A stretch of DNA of 54,560 bases from an uncultured Prevotella sp. GTDB taxonomy: Bacteria; Bacteroidota; Bacteroidia; Bacteroidales; Bacteroidaceae. A program made the position numbers and the translations under genes. Within the stretch, counting starts at the first letter, position 1. Every line of letters begins with the position of its first letter. The notes under the pieces are model-generated. The model worked only from the letters and a program-made list of their open reading frames with translations. It searched no databases and was not told the DNA's origin. Where the stretch lies: the NCBI GenBank assembly GCA_946405145.1, contig CAMJGE010000003.1, forward strand, positions 127,404 to 181,963, given 5' to 3'. Of this stretch, positions 16,594-25,241 are shown in pieces.

Positions 16594-17350
16594 ACTGGTA
16601 TTCGGGGCGGTTTAGGTAGTTACCTATCTTAATATAGGAACCTTCATCCTCTGTATAAGCCCCTTTGAACACTTTCTTCAATCGGGCAGAGATGTCCTTG
16701 AGCGTCATCCATTGACCACCGTCGGGATTGGTCTCTGGAGTACCCTCAGGCCTTTCGAAAAGTGATAGCAACTGCTCACCCAACTGACTTAGTTTCTGAT
16801 AGCGTAGGTTGTGCTTCATCAGGGTATGCTCCTCCTCACGGGTCAGATGATAACGTAGTCGTTGACGTGATACCTCATGCTCCAACTGGGCATAGAGTTG
16901 CGGATAGTCGATGGGTGTCTCGTAATCAATGTCGCCCTCCACGTTCACACAGATAAACCTTCGGCTACCACTGGGATCCGTCAACGGAGTACTCTCGTTC
17001 GTCGTGCCGATAAACGAGGCATAGCGGCGATGACTCGAATAAGCCTTGCCGTAGGGTGGGCGATACTTCAGGTCAGAGGTCGATACCAAGTACTTCAGCA
17101 CAATCTGTTGGCGCTGGGTGATCTTGTCAAACTCATCGAGGTTAATCAGCGCAAACGAGGTCAGACCCAAGTTCAGGTCGTGCTCATTCTTGAAGTTGAT
17201 GCGGTCGTTGTAGTACTCACGCTGGTCTCTGGGCAGCAGGAGGCGACAGAACGAGGTCTTTCCGCAACCCTGCCTTCCTATGAGAATAGGTACGAGGGCA
17301 TTACCTGTCAACTGTCCCTTGCCTCGCCACATCGCCACCATCGAGCGCAT
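16541..17350 (-). pseudogene. VirE/VapE-type P-loop protein, C-terminal remnant
   Basis: 269 codons. Walker A GRQGCGKTSFC, a Walker-B-like ALINLDEFDKI, sensor GTTNE and an arginine-finger-like GSRRFICVNVEG match the ATPase part of virulence-associated protein E / DUF3874 proteins of Bacteroidota mobile elements. A stop codon sits directly upstream of the first ATG (17351-17353), and the N-terminal part expected in full-length proteins is absent. The C-terminus looks natural. I read it as the remains of an integrated element whose 5' part is lost. Confidence 0.7.
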
Positions 17351-17384
17351 TCAGATATGGAAGAGATAAGGCCCCTCCTCATAA

Positions 17385-17537
17385 TCTGTCTATTCCCGCA
17401 AACGCTACTACGAGTACCACAACGGCAAGCGCCCGTTGACGCCCGATGTAGAACGTTACGTCCGCCAGACCATCAAAAACTACGGCTGGACTCAAGAACC
17501 CCAGTTTGGTGGCTACATAGAAGATTTCTTGTGGTAG
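17385..17537 (+). pseudogene. Short remnant frame next to the VirE-type fragment
   Basis: About 50 sense codons, beginning directly after an in-frame stop and without a start codon, read YSRKRYYEYHNGKRPLTPD then VERYVRQTIKNYGWTQEP and end IEDFLW with TAG at 17535. It looks like the tail of a real protein, with opposite strand to the VirE-type fragment. This indicates a rearranged, decayed mobile insertion. Family not identified. Confidence 0.4.
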
Positions 17538-17600
17538 ATATTTTTCATTAGTGCTGGGAACAGGCTACAACAGGTAAAAATGTTAATTTTTTGAAGAAAT

Positions 17601-17634
17601 CCCGATATTTGTTTGGAAGTTATCGGGATTTTTT
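17601..17634 (+). terminator. Terminator upstream of the AAA+ promoter
   Basis: CCCGATA (17601-17607) pairs with TATCGGG (17621-17627), followed by ATTTTTT. Confidence 0.55.
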
Positions 17635-17636
17635 CA

Positions 17637-17644
17637 TATATTTG
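17637..17644 (+). promoter_or_regulatory. Promoter -7 box of the AAA+ gene
   Basis: TATATTTG, 3 bp after the terminator T-run; the leader would be about 205 nt. Confidence 0.55.
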
Positions 17645-17649
17645 CACCC

Positions 17650-17856
17650 GCAAATCAAAACAATATGAAAAAGTAACATTTATCACATCATTCGGTTAAT
17701 CATTATGCACCAGCCGTAAAAAGGCTGGCGGGATCGTTTGCTCTTTGACTTACTGGATCTCACTGGACATCGTCATTCGGCTTTGTCCAAAACACACTTG
17801 CGCCCTTTTATAGGGCATAACTAACACATAATTATTTATCCTTAATCTTTTTATAT
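17650..17856 (+). promoter_or_regulatory. Long structured leader of the AAA+ gene
   Basis: Contains a three-codon mini-frame (ATG AAA AAG TAA at 17665) and three hairpins: CCAGCC/GGCTGG (17710-17715/17723-17728), TGGACA/TGTCCA (17764-17769/17784-17789) and GCCC/GGGC (17802-17805/17813-17816). It shows no clear sequence match to leaders A-C. It may be regulatory; no known riboswitch class recognised. Confidence 0.45.
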
Positions 17857-20145
17857 ATGCAGAAAGATTTGAAAACACAGATTGATGATGATTTTGACAA
17901 GTATCTCCAGGACTTTATCAATGGAGCACTCGACAGCATCGAGGAGGATGATAATGACCTGGAAACCTCTGACAATCGAAACGAGCCTACGGAAGCCGAG
18001 CTGCCTTTCCCGAAAGAGATGGACGATCAAGTGGCTCGTATGAAAATCGCTGACCACCAGGGAAAACACAAATGCATGGAAGATATCACTTCTGTGAATA
18101 TGGAACTGATGTCTGACTCCAATCATTATTGCGATGTTGCGATGAGGGTTATCCTCAAGGGTAAGCAAGGCGCCTCCCTCCATCGCTTTCGTTTCTCTTG
18201 TTTCTTCTATACCGCCGACTATTATCCGATCTGCGAAGGCGATGAAGTGGAGAAGATCAGAAAAGGCCACAATCCTCAACTGACACTCAATATCTCCTGC
18301 GATCGGATATGGATTCCCGGCAAGTATATGCTGATGATACGCGATGATTATGACCGTCTGTCAGTCATGCGTATAGATTTCATGCTCGACGAACAACTGG
18401 TTGTCACCCAGACATCACAGAAATGTTTCGGTCCCATGTCGTTCGAAGATACGCTCACCTCTTGTCTTCAAAATGACAATGCCAACTGGGATGGTGTGTC
18501 ACATACCCCTGGTGCTGCTCAGATGAGGCGTCGTGCCATCCTTGACACCCAGATGCTTGTTATCAATGAATATCGGAAGGAGGATAATGAGGGAGAATTG
18601 AAGACCTGTATGAATCTGTTGGTGGCTATGGCCAACCCCACCATAGATTTCTTGGGCAGATTGTCGGTATTGACAGCTTCTGACTATCAGATCAAGTACG
18701 TCGATTGTGCTTCGCTCTATGACATCTCGTGCGTCAATCCTTATGAACCGCTGCTGGAGATGCTTAACGAGACCGATATGAGGATTCTTTGTCTTACCCG
18801 TATCCAGGAGCTTACTGCTGCCTCAGGCAAGGTTATTCTAAGGAAAATCATCGACAAGGTGCGCCTCTCAAGCGGAAATACACTTCTTTGGCTCTGCGGT
18901 ACCCGTCGTGAGATTGAAGAAATCCTCAATCTTGCCCCCTCGTTGAAACAGCTCTATCAGGCAGACAGCTGGGTAGAACAGGAGTCCAGCACGCCTTACG
19001 AACTGGTACAGGCCTTTTATAGTCGATTGAAGAAAGAGCATTTTGAGCTCGATCTGTCGTTGAAAGACCGTCTTGCCCGTACCGTCATCGAGGGGTGTGA
19101 GAAAGGATCCCTTTCCAGTTGGTCCTCCTTAGAGGTAAACCAGTTCGTAGAGAAAGAGGTTCTTCCTCGCTATGTCAGTCGCATACTCTCATCAGAGCGT
19201 ATCGATGTAGCACCTCAGCTGACAGAAGAGGACTTCCCCTTTGGTATGCTTGTCGATGACACCTCTACCTATGAGCAGAGCATCCGTGAACTCAATGCAA
19301 TGGTGGGACTCGAAGAAGTGAAGCAGGGTATACGTATGATGGCCAATCAAAGCAGGCTCTTCCTCGAACGCAGACGACTGGGGCTGAAGACCAACGGAGA
19401 AATGGCATATCACTCTATCTTTACAGGCAATCCAGGAACGGGAAAGACCACGGTGGCCCGCAAGCTTGGCAAGATCTATCATGCTCTCGGGCTCCTCTCC
19501 AAAGGTGAGGTAATCGCAGTCGATCGTACGCGTCTCGTAGGTCAGTATATCGGCCAGACCGAGGAGAATATGAAGGTGATACTTGAGGAGGCAAAAGGCA
19601 ACGTGCTTTTTATCGATGAGGCCTACACGCTGGTGACAGGTACAGATGATAAGAAAGACTTCGGTCGCCGTGTGCTTGACTCCCTGCTAACGGTGCTCAC
19701 CCAGCCCAATCCTGACATGCTGATCGTCTTTGCTGGCTATGAGAAGGAGATGCAGACCATGCTCTCCACTAACATCGGACTGGCAGGGCGTTTCCCCTAT
19801 CACTATCACTTCGACGACTATTCAGCAGAGCAGCTCATGGAGATTGCCTGCCACCTTTTTGAACGCGATGAGTATTTGCTGACTCCAGATGCAACTCTGG
19901 AGATGCAGAACACCATCACTCAGGTCATTGCTCAGAAACCATCCAACTTCAGTAATGCCCGCTGGATAGAGCAGTTTGTTCGCAATGGCATCATCCCTGC
20001 GATGGCAGATCGTATCTTCTCTACTGGTAGCAACGACTTCCAGCATATTGAAGCCTCCGACATCGTCAAGGCTTATGAGAAGTTTAATCCTAAAGTCATC
20101 GAGCTGAAGCCCACCCGCCACAGGGTAAAAGGCTTCAGCGCCTGA
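17857..20145 (+). CDS. CbbX/SpoVK-type AAA+ ATPase with extra degenerate AAA-like unit
   Basis: 762 aa, cytoplasmic. The C-terminal AAA+ module (about 485-750) has the CbbX-like entry LNAMVGLEEVKQGIRMMANQ, Walker A GNPGTGKT (524-531), Walker B VLFIDEAYTL (about 582-591), the FAGYEKEM sensor region and the arginine-finger region GLAGRF. Residues about 285-440 (RILCLTRIQELTAASGKVILRKI, LWLCGTRREIEEIL, then a lid-like helix set) follow the order of the active module from Walker B onward but lack a P-loop, so they look like a degenerate AAA unit. The first 200 residues are acidic then beta-rich. CbbX-type ATPases remodel protein complexes; the client here is unknown. Own promoter and leader. Confidence 0.85.
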   Translation: MQKDLKTQIDDDFDKYLQDFINGALDSIEEDDNDLETSDNRNEPTEAELPFPKEMDDQVARMKIADHQGKHKCMEDITSVNMELMSDSNHYCDVAMRVILKGKQGASLHRFRFSCFFYTADYYPICEGDEVEKIRKGHNPQLTLNISCDRIWIPGKYMLMIRDDYDRLSVMRIDFMLDEQLVVTQTSQKCFGPMSFEDTLTSCLQNDNANWDGVSHTPGAAQMRRRAILDTQMLVINEYRKEDNEGELKTCMNLLVAMANPTIDFLGRLSVLTASDYQIKYVDCASLYDISCVNPYEPLLEMLNETDMRILCLTRIQELTAASGKVILRKIIDKVRLSSGNTLLWLCGTRREIEEILNLAPSLKQLYQADSWVEQESSTPYELVQAFYSRLKKEHFELDLSLKDRLARTVIEGCEKGSLSSWSSLEVNQFVEKEVLPRYVSRILSSERIDVAPQLTEEDFPFGMLVDDTSTYEQSIRELNAMVGLEEVKQGIRMMANQSRLFLERRRLGLKTNGEMAYHSIFTGNPGTGKTTVARKLGKIYHALGLLSKGEVIAVDRTRLVGQYIGQTEENMKVILEEAKGNVLFIDEAYTLVTGTDDKKDFGRRVLDSLLTVLTQPNPDMLIVFAGYEKEMQTMLSTNIGLAGRFPYHYHFDDYSAEQLMEIACHLFERDEYLLTPDATLEMQNTITQVIAQKPSNFSNARWIEQFVRNGIIPAMADRIFSTGSNDFQHIEASDIVKAYEKFNPKVIELKPTRHRVKGFSA

Positions 20146-20156
20146 TGGCAAACATG

Positions 20157-20858
20157 TTACAGTATCTTCTTGATATCCCGAAGGCTCGTTACCGTATAGG
20201 TGGGAGCCTTCGTTTTTTCGTATTCAGGGTAGCGGTTGAAGAACAGGGCATCAAGACCTGCCGACATGGCGCCCATAATGTCAGTCTGCAGGTTGTCGCC
20301 AATCATCAGGGTGGACTTTCGCTGGGCACCCGACCGTTGTAGGGCATAGTCAAAAAACTGGGGTGAGGGTTTGTTGGCGCTCGCATCTTCGCTGAGGATG
20401 ACGGTATCGAAATAGTCTTTCAACCCACAGGCACTCAGTTTCTTATACTGCACCTCGTGGAAGCCGTTGCTGCACATGTGCATCCTATAGCCTTTGCGCT
20501 TCAGATAGTCCATCAGCTCATGCGCTCCATCCACTACTCCTGACTTTGATGAGAGGAGATCCAGGAAACGGTCGTTTATTTCCAGACAATAGGCTTCTGT
20601 CGCATCTAACCCTTTTCCCGTACTCAGCGGTCTTCGAAATCGCTCCACGATAAGGTAATCACGGGTAATCTCTCCTTTAGAATATTGGGTCCACAGGTCG
20701 ATATTCGTCTGCCAATAAGCATCATAAAAGTTGTTGGGATCGGCAAAATACCTCGCCAGTCCGAAAGTCTCATACGTCTCCTTCAAGGCAATGACGGAAT
20801 TGCCGTAGGTGTCGTATAGTGTGTCGTCGAAATCGACAAACAGGTCCTTGTACTTCAT
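20157..20858 (-). CDS. HAD-family hydrolase, YjjG-type nucleotidase
   Basis: 233 aa. Motif I DLFVDFDDTLYDT is at the N-terminus, motif II is around HMCSNGF, and motifs III/IV are NKPSPQFFDYAL and MIGDNLQTDIMGAMSAG. This is the class C1-capped HAD layout of noncanonical pyrimidine nucleotidases (YjjG family), which dephosphorylate nucleoside monophosphates. The start is set at 20858 (MKYKDLF): a longer in-frame start at 20933 would lie upstream of the promoter box (20868-20875). Only about 9 nt separate that box from the start, so the mRNA is nearly leaderless. Divergent from the HlyIII gene. Confidence 0.88.
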   Translation of the reverse strand: MKYKDLFVDFDDTLYDTYGNSVIALKETYETFGLARYFADPNNFYDAYWQTNIDLWTQYSKGEITRDYLIVERFRRPLSTGKGLDATEAYCLEINDRFLDLLSSKSGVVDGAHELMDYLKRKGYRMHMCSNGFHEVQYKKLSACGLKDYFDTVILSEDASANKPSPQFFDYALQRSGAQRKSTLMIGDNLQTDIMGAMSAGLDALFFNRYPEYEKTKAPTYTVTSLRDIKKIL

Positions 20859-20867
20859 AATTTGGCG

Positions 20868-20875
20868 CAAAGATA
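20868..20875 (-). promoter_or_regulatory. Promoter -7 box of the HAD gene
   Basis: TATCTTTG on the minus strand, ending 9 nt before the start codon. Confidence 0.6.
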
Positions 20876-20917
20876 CAAAAAAACTGCCAAAGCTATGTAT
20901 TATTTGGATAAAATGTA

Positions 20918-20925
20918 TATCTTTG
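20918..20925 (+). promoter_or_regulatory. Promoter -7 box of the HlyIII gene
   Basis: TATCTTTG on the plus strand, 27 nt before the start codon at 20953; divergent to the HAD promoter. Confidence 0.6.
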
Positions 20926-20952
20926 CAGCGCATAAGTCGTAACCGTTAGGAG

Positions 20953-21606
20953 ATGATCAGATATACCAGAAAAGAAGAGATATGGAATGCGACGTCGCAT
21001 GGCGGCGGGATCCTGCTGGGCGTGGTGTTTGGCATCATCTTCCTCGTATGGTGTTTCCGAAGCGATAACAACTGGGCACGGATAGCGGTGATCCTCTATC
21101 TCTTTGGTATGTTGGGCTCGTATGTGGCGTCGACACTTTACCACTCGATGAAGCACCACTCGAAGTGGAAGGAACGCTTGCGTAAGTGGGATCATGCAGC
21201 CATCTACTGGCATATCGCGGGTAGTTACTCGCCACTGACTCTGGTGGCGCTGCGTGAACAGGGTTACTGGGGTTGGAGCCTCTTCTCTTTTGTTTGGCTC
21301 TGTGCAATAGCAGGTACCATCGTGAGCTTTATCCGTCTGAAGGAACATTCAAACCTAGAGACCTTATGTTTTATAGGCATGGGACTGAGTGTGCTGGTGG
21401 CCTTCAAGCCGCTGATCGCCTCGGTATCTGCTGCCGCCTTCATCTGGATTGTAGCTGAGGGTGTGAGCTACATCACGGGTGCCGTGTTTTACTCGCTGAA
21501 CAAGAAGAAGTATATGCACTCTGTGTTCCACTTCTTCGTTCTGGCTGGCTCTGTCTGTCATATCATCGCTGTCTGGGACGTGCTGATGGCATATTTGAAC
21601 TGTTAA
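20953..21606 (+). CDS. Hemolysin III (TrhA/PAQR) family membrane protein
   Basis: 217 aa with seven hydrophobic segments. Family motifs are present: EIWNATSHGGGILLG near the N-terminus, STLYHSMKHH after the second segment, and HSVFHFFVLAGSVCH near the end, which supply the conserved Ser and His residues thought to bind metal. Bacterial members are linked to membrane lipid homeostasis (TrhA) despite the hemolysin name. An exported protein gene follows 11 bp later in the same unit. Confidence 0.9.
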   Translation: MIRYTRKEEIWNATSHGGGILLGVVFGIIFLVWCFRSDNNWARIAVILYLFGMLGSYVASTLYHSMKHHSKWKERLRKWDHAAIYWHIAGSYSPLTLVALREQGYWGWSLFSFVWLCAIAGTIVSFIRLKEHSNLETLCFIGMGLSVLVAFKPLIASVSAAAFIWIVAEGVSYITGAVFYSLNKKKYMHSVFHFFVLAGSVCHIIAVWDVLMAYLNC

Positions 21607-21617
21607 ACTTTAACGAT

Positions 21618-22571
21618 ATGAAGAAACTAATTCTATTGGCTGTGGCTGTTATGATGTGGACGACCCAGCAGGCTCAGGCCTACGAACGCAAGGACTTCTC
21701 CTTCAAGGTTGTGAAGATAAAGAATGCCGACGGGGAGATTGCCGAGATTAACTTCCGCACTTTTGTAGGTAATCAGTTAATCAAGGCGTACACCTTCGAA
21801 CTCACCACACCACTCTCTGAGGAACTGGCGGAGATGGTAGGTCATTACTCCGAGGAAGATCTCAACTTCGACGGCTATCCCGATGTGAATGTCTATCTGG
21901 GTTACTATGGCGGTTTTTCCACCAACACCCAACAGGAAGCCCTGCTCTGGGATCAGAAGCTGCACGACTTCGTCTATCCTGAAGGTTTTGCAGGAAACGG
22001 AGAGATGATGCTCAATGCTGAGAAGAAGTGCCTTATCCACACAGGGAGCGAGGGGCCGGATCAACGCATCACCAGTTATTACCGCTGGCATGGTCACAAG
22101 CTCCAGCACTATCTGGACGATGTGTGGGCTATCGACAGTGATGACGAAGACATCAGTTTCTTGGATATGCTCAACTATCCCCTGCAACGCTATGATGCCA
22201 AGCTTGACGGGCGCATCTCGGTGATCATTGTATTTCAGGAGAACGAAGCTGGTACGGTGGCTGGCTATATCTACTACCCGAAAGCCAAGAACCCTGCACC
22301 CATCAAGATTGTAGGTAGTGTGATGCATCAGGAAGGTATCAACTATTACAGTCTCAACGAGTTCCAACCCGATGGTAAGGTCAGCGGGTTTATTGAGCTC
22401 CAGCATCGTGGTGACGGTAGTTGGGATGATAAGGTGGAGGGTACCTGGACCAATCCCAAGACCAAGAAGCAGATGAAGATTACCGATGTCATGTTCGGGC
22501 GCACGTGTCCCAAGTGGTTTACCAAGTCGCTGCTGACTCCCGAGGATCCGGGCAACATAGGTCGCGAATGA
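21618..22571 (+). CDS. Exported protein with EF-hand-like loop
   Basis: 317 aa with a signal peptide ending AQA-YE. EEDLNFDGYPDVNVYLGYYG resembles the calcium-binding D-x-D/N-x-D-G-x-x-D loop seen in FG-GAP/XAC2610-type repeats. The C-terminal region (about 190-290) is beta-rich, with IELQHRGDGSWDDKVEGTW. No enzyme motif seen. Probably periplasmic and co-transcribed with the HlyIII gene. Function unknown. Confidence 0.75.
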   Translation: MKKLILLAVAVMMWTTQQAQAYERKDFSFKVVKIKNADGEIAEINFRTFVGNQLIKAYTFELTTPLSEELAEMVGHYSEEDLNFDGYPDVNVYLGYYGGFSTNTQQEALLWDQKLHDFVYPEGFAGNGEMMLNAEKKCLIHTGSEGPDQRITSYYRWHGHKLQHYLDDVWAIDSDDEDISFLDMLNYPLQRYDAKLDGRISVIIVFQENEAGTVAGYIYYPKAKNPAPIKIVGSVMHQEGINYYSLNEFQPDGKVSGFIELQHRGDGSWDDKVEGTWTNPKTKKQMKITDVMFGRTCPKWFTKSLLTPEDPGNIGRE

Positions 22572-22631
22572 TCCTTCCAGTAGTGGCGTCATGCGTACGT
22601 CACTGAAAAATAACTAATTATTGTCGAATTA

Positions 22632-22663
22632 TTTGGCTATTTGACTTAAAAAGCGTAATTTTG
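22632..22663 (+). promoter_or_regulatory. Promoter of the CoA-transferase gene
   Basis: TTTG (22632-22635) and TAATTTTG (22656-22663) with a 20-bp spacer: a complete Bacteroidota -33/-7 promoter. Confidence 0.65.
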
Positions 22664-22691
22664 CACGCAAATTTGCAAATTTAACAGAATT

Positions 22692-24197
22692 ATGGCTTAT
22701 ACACGATTGACTGCTGCAGAGGCTGCAGCACTGATTAAGAATGGCGATCACATCGCCATGAGTGGCTTTACACCTGCTGGTGTGGCCAAGGCAACCACTA
22801 AGGAACTGGCTAAGCTCGCCGTGGCTGAGCATGAGGCTGGTAGAGAGTTTAAGGTGGCAATCTTCACGGGTGCTTCTACCGGACAGAGCACTGATGGTGA
22901 CCTGGCCAATGCACAGGCTATCCTCTATCGTGCGCCCTACACCACGAACCCTGATTTCCGTAAGCACGTGAACATGGGTGAGATTCCCTACAACGACCTG
23001 CACCTGAGCCATATGGCACAGGAGTTGCGCTATGGTTTCTATGGTCCGGTAGATTGGGCTATCCTTGAGGTGTGCGACATCGAAGAGGTGGGCAACGACT
23101 ATCATGTCTATCTGACTGCTGCCGGTGGTATCTCTCCGACTGCTGCCCGTCTGGCTAAGCACGTGATCCTGGAGCTGAACAGCTTCCATAACCCCAATGC
23201 CAAGTTCATCCACGATGTGTATGAGCCGTTGGATCCCCCTTACCGTAAGGCTATTCCCATCGAGCATGTAGGTGACCGTATCGGTGTACCTTATGTGTCG
23301 ATTCCCAAAGAGAAGGTGGTAGGTGTCGTAGAGTGTAACATCCCTGATGAGGCTCGTGCCTTCAAGGACAGCGATCCCGTAACGGATAAGATCGGATATC
23401 TGACAGCTGAGTTCCTTGTTGAGGAGATGCACAAGGGTCGTATCCCCAAGGAGTTCCTGCCTCTGCAGAGTGGCGTAGGTTCAACGGCTAATGCCATCCT
23501 CGGTGCACTGGGTCAAGACAAGCATGTGCCCGACTTCAATATCTATACTGAGGTGCTGCAGGACAGTGTGGTAGCTATGATGCTGAACGGTCGTGTGAAG
23601 GATGCTTCAGCTTGTTCACTCACCGTCTCTAACGAGTGTCTGATGCAGGTATATGACCACATGGACTATTTCAAGGATCACCTGACGCTGCGCCAGAGTG
23701 AGATATCCAATTCACCTGAGATTATCCGTCGATTAGGTGTCATCGCCATCAACACCGCTATCGAGGCCGACCTCTATGGTAACGTGAACTCTACGCATAT
23801 CAGTGGTACCAAGATGATGAATGGTATCGGCGGTTCTGGTGACTTCATCCGTAATGCGTACCTTTCTATATTTACATGTCCTTCAGTAGCCAAGGGCGGT
23901 GTGATCTCTTCTATCGTACCTTTCGTTAGCCATCAGGACAGCTCAGAGCACGATGTGAACATCATCGTGACAGAGCAGGGTATTGCCGACCTGCGTGGTA
24001 AGGGCCCCTTCCAGCGTGCAGAGTGCATCATCGAGAACTGTGCACATCCCGACTATAAGCAGCTGCTGTGGGATTATCTGAAGATTGCGAAGATGGGGCA
24101 GACCCGTCATAACCTGCCTGCTGCGTTTGCCATGCACGACACGCTGGCTCGCAAGGGTGACATGAAACTGACAGATTTCGCTGAATATGTGAAATAA
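22692..24197 (+). CDS. Succinate/acetate CoA-transferase (acetyl-CoA hydrolase/transferase family)
   Basis: 501 aa, full family length. N-terminal AcetylCoA_hydro-type domain (AEAAALIKNGDHIAMSGFTPAG), middle segment with FNIYTEVLQD where E287 is the likely catalytic glutamate, and C-terminal domain with THISGTKMMNGIGGSGDFIRNA. It most likely moves CoA between succinyl-CoA or propionyl-CoA and acetate or succinate, which fits the succinate/propionate/acetate fermentation of Prevotella-like bacteria. The exact acyl specificity cannot be read. Single-gene unit with its own promoter and a strong shared terminator. Confidence 0.9.
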   Translation: MAYTRLTAAEAAALIKNGDHIAMSGFTPAGVAKATTKELAKLAVAEHEAGREFKVAIFTGASTGQSTDGDLANAQAILYRAPYTTNPDFRKHVNMGEIPYNDLHLSHMAQELRYGFYGPVDWAILEVCDIEEVGNDYHVYLTAAGGISPTAARLAKHVILELNSFHNPNAKFIHDVYEPLDPPYRKAIPIEHVGDRIGVPYVSIPKEKVVGVVECNIPDEARAFKDSDPVTDKIGYLTAEFLVEEMHKGRIPKEFLPLQSGVGSTANAILGALGQDKHVPDFNIYTEVLQDSVVAMMLNGRVKDASACSLTVSNECLMQVYDHMDYFKDHLTLRQSEISNSPEIIRRLGVIAINTAIEADLYGNVNSTHISGTKMMNGIGGSGDFIRNAYLSIFTCPSVAKGGVISSIVPFVSHQDSSEHDVNIIVTEQGIADLRGKGPFQRAECIIENCAHPDYKQLLWDYLKIAKMGQTRHNLPAAFAMHDTLARKGDMKLTDFAEYVK

Positions 24198-24202
24198 AAG
24201 AG

Positions 24203-24228
24203 AATCCCGCTGGAACGCCAGCGGGATT
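24203..24228. terminator. Bidirectional terminator between CoA-transferase and BASS genes
   Basis: Perfect 11-bp stem AATCCCGCTGG/CCAGCGGGATT with loop AACG, between convergent genes. Confidence 0.75.
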
Positions 24229-24233
24229 TCTAT

Positions 24234-25154
24234 TTATGATCTGTTGTAGTATCTGGCTACCAGCGCACCGCTGATGTTATGCCAGACACTGAAGATGGCA
24301 CCGGGGATAGTGGCCATCGGGAAGGCGGCGAAGTGAAGGGTGGCCAGACTGGAGGCCAAGCCGGAGTTCTGCATACCCACCTCGATGGAGATGGCGACAC
24401 GCTTGGGAAAATGCAGACCGAGCAGCCGACCGATGCTAAAGCCTATAGCCAGACCGCAGATGTTGTGGAGCATTACTACCAAGATGATGAGCAGACCACC
24501 CGTGAGCAGACGAGAGGCAGAATGGGCTACAACCAAGGCCACGGTGATGGCAATCATCAGGGTAGAGAAAGCCGGCAGATAAGCCACCACCCGCTGCGTG
24601 AATGTCGGAAGGATATTCTGGATGATAAGACCTGCCATAATGGGCGCAATCACTACGTAGAAAATAGACTGTAGCATACCGATAGTATCGACATCAACGA
24701 AGGTGCCAGCCATCAGCCATGTGAGCAGAGGTGTTATCAGCGGTGCCAGAAGCGTAGACACCGCCGTCATACCTACCGAGAGTGCCAGGTCGCCTTTCGC
24801 CAAGTAGGTGATGACGTTAGAGGCTGTACCACCAGGACAGCATCCTACCAGAATCACACCCAGGGCAAGATCGGGTGGGAGTGCAAAGGCTCTCGTTAGT
24901 CCCCAGGCCAACAGCGGCATGACGGTGAACTGTGCCAGACAGCCTATCAGCACATCTTTCGGGCGACTGAAGACGATGCGGAGATCCTTCGGGTTGAGGG
25001 TCAGACCCATACCAAACATAATGAGGCCGAGCAGTGGGTTGATGATCCACATGTCAACCGTTGCCAGTGGCCCTGGCACCAGCAGGGCTACTATTGCTGT
25101 GATAAGGACAAGCACACCCATCCAACGGGCGATGAAGTCGCATATTCTTTTCAT
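24234..25154 (-). CDS. Bile acid:sodium symporter (BASS) family transporter
   Basis: 306 aa with about nine to ten hydrophobic helices. Family motifs include NPLLGLIMFGMGLTL (helix 2), GVILVGCCPGGTASNVITYLAKGD (first crossover region) and SIEVGMQNSGLASSLA (second crossover region), which form the substrate and sodium sites in BASS proteins. Substrates in the family range from bile acids to keto acids; the sequence does not say which. It has its own promoter (25174-25181, minus strand), divergent from cysS. Confidence 0.9.
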   Translation of the reverse strand: MKRICDFIARWMGVLVLITAIVALLVPGPLATVDMWIINPLLGLIMFGMGLTLNPKDLRIVFSRPKDVLIGCLAQFTVMPLLAWGLTRAFALPPDLALGVILVGCCPGGTASNVITYLAKGDLALSVGMTAVSTLLAPLITPLLTWLMAGTFVDVDTIGMLQSIFYVVIAPIMAGLIIQNILPTFTQRVVAYLPAFSTLMIAITVALVVAHSASRLLTGGLLIILVVMLHNICGLAIGFSIGRLLGLHFPKRVAISIEVGMQNSGLASSLATLHFAAFPMATIPGAIFSVWHNISGALVARYYNRS

Positions 25155-25173
25155 ATTTTCAGTTTTTTGACTG

Positions 25174-25181
25174 CAAAGTTA
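25174..25181 (-). promoter_or_regulatory. Promoter -7 box of the BASS gene
   Basis: TAACTTTG on the minus strand. Confidence 0.55.
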
Positions 25182-25202
25182 CATTATTTTATGGAAAAGT
25201 TG

Positions 25203-25210
25203 TACCTTTG
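25203..25210 (+). promoter_or_regulatory. Promoter -7 box of cysS
   Basis: TACCTTTG, 31 nt before the cysS start. Confidence 0.55.
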
Positions 25211-25241
25211 TCGGCGAAAAGTAAAAAGGTAGAAAAGAAAA

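Noticed and set aside
16877..17551. 224-codon plus-strand frame opposite the VirE-type fragment
   Set aside because: Antisense to a recognisable P-loop protein and lacking protein-like features; the better plus-strand frame at 17385-17537 is in another phase.
24279..24674. 131-codon plus-strand frame inside the BASS gene
   Set aside because: Antisense to clear transporter helices; composition is that of a reverse-complement shadow.
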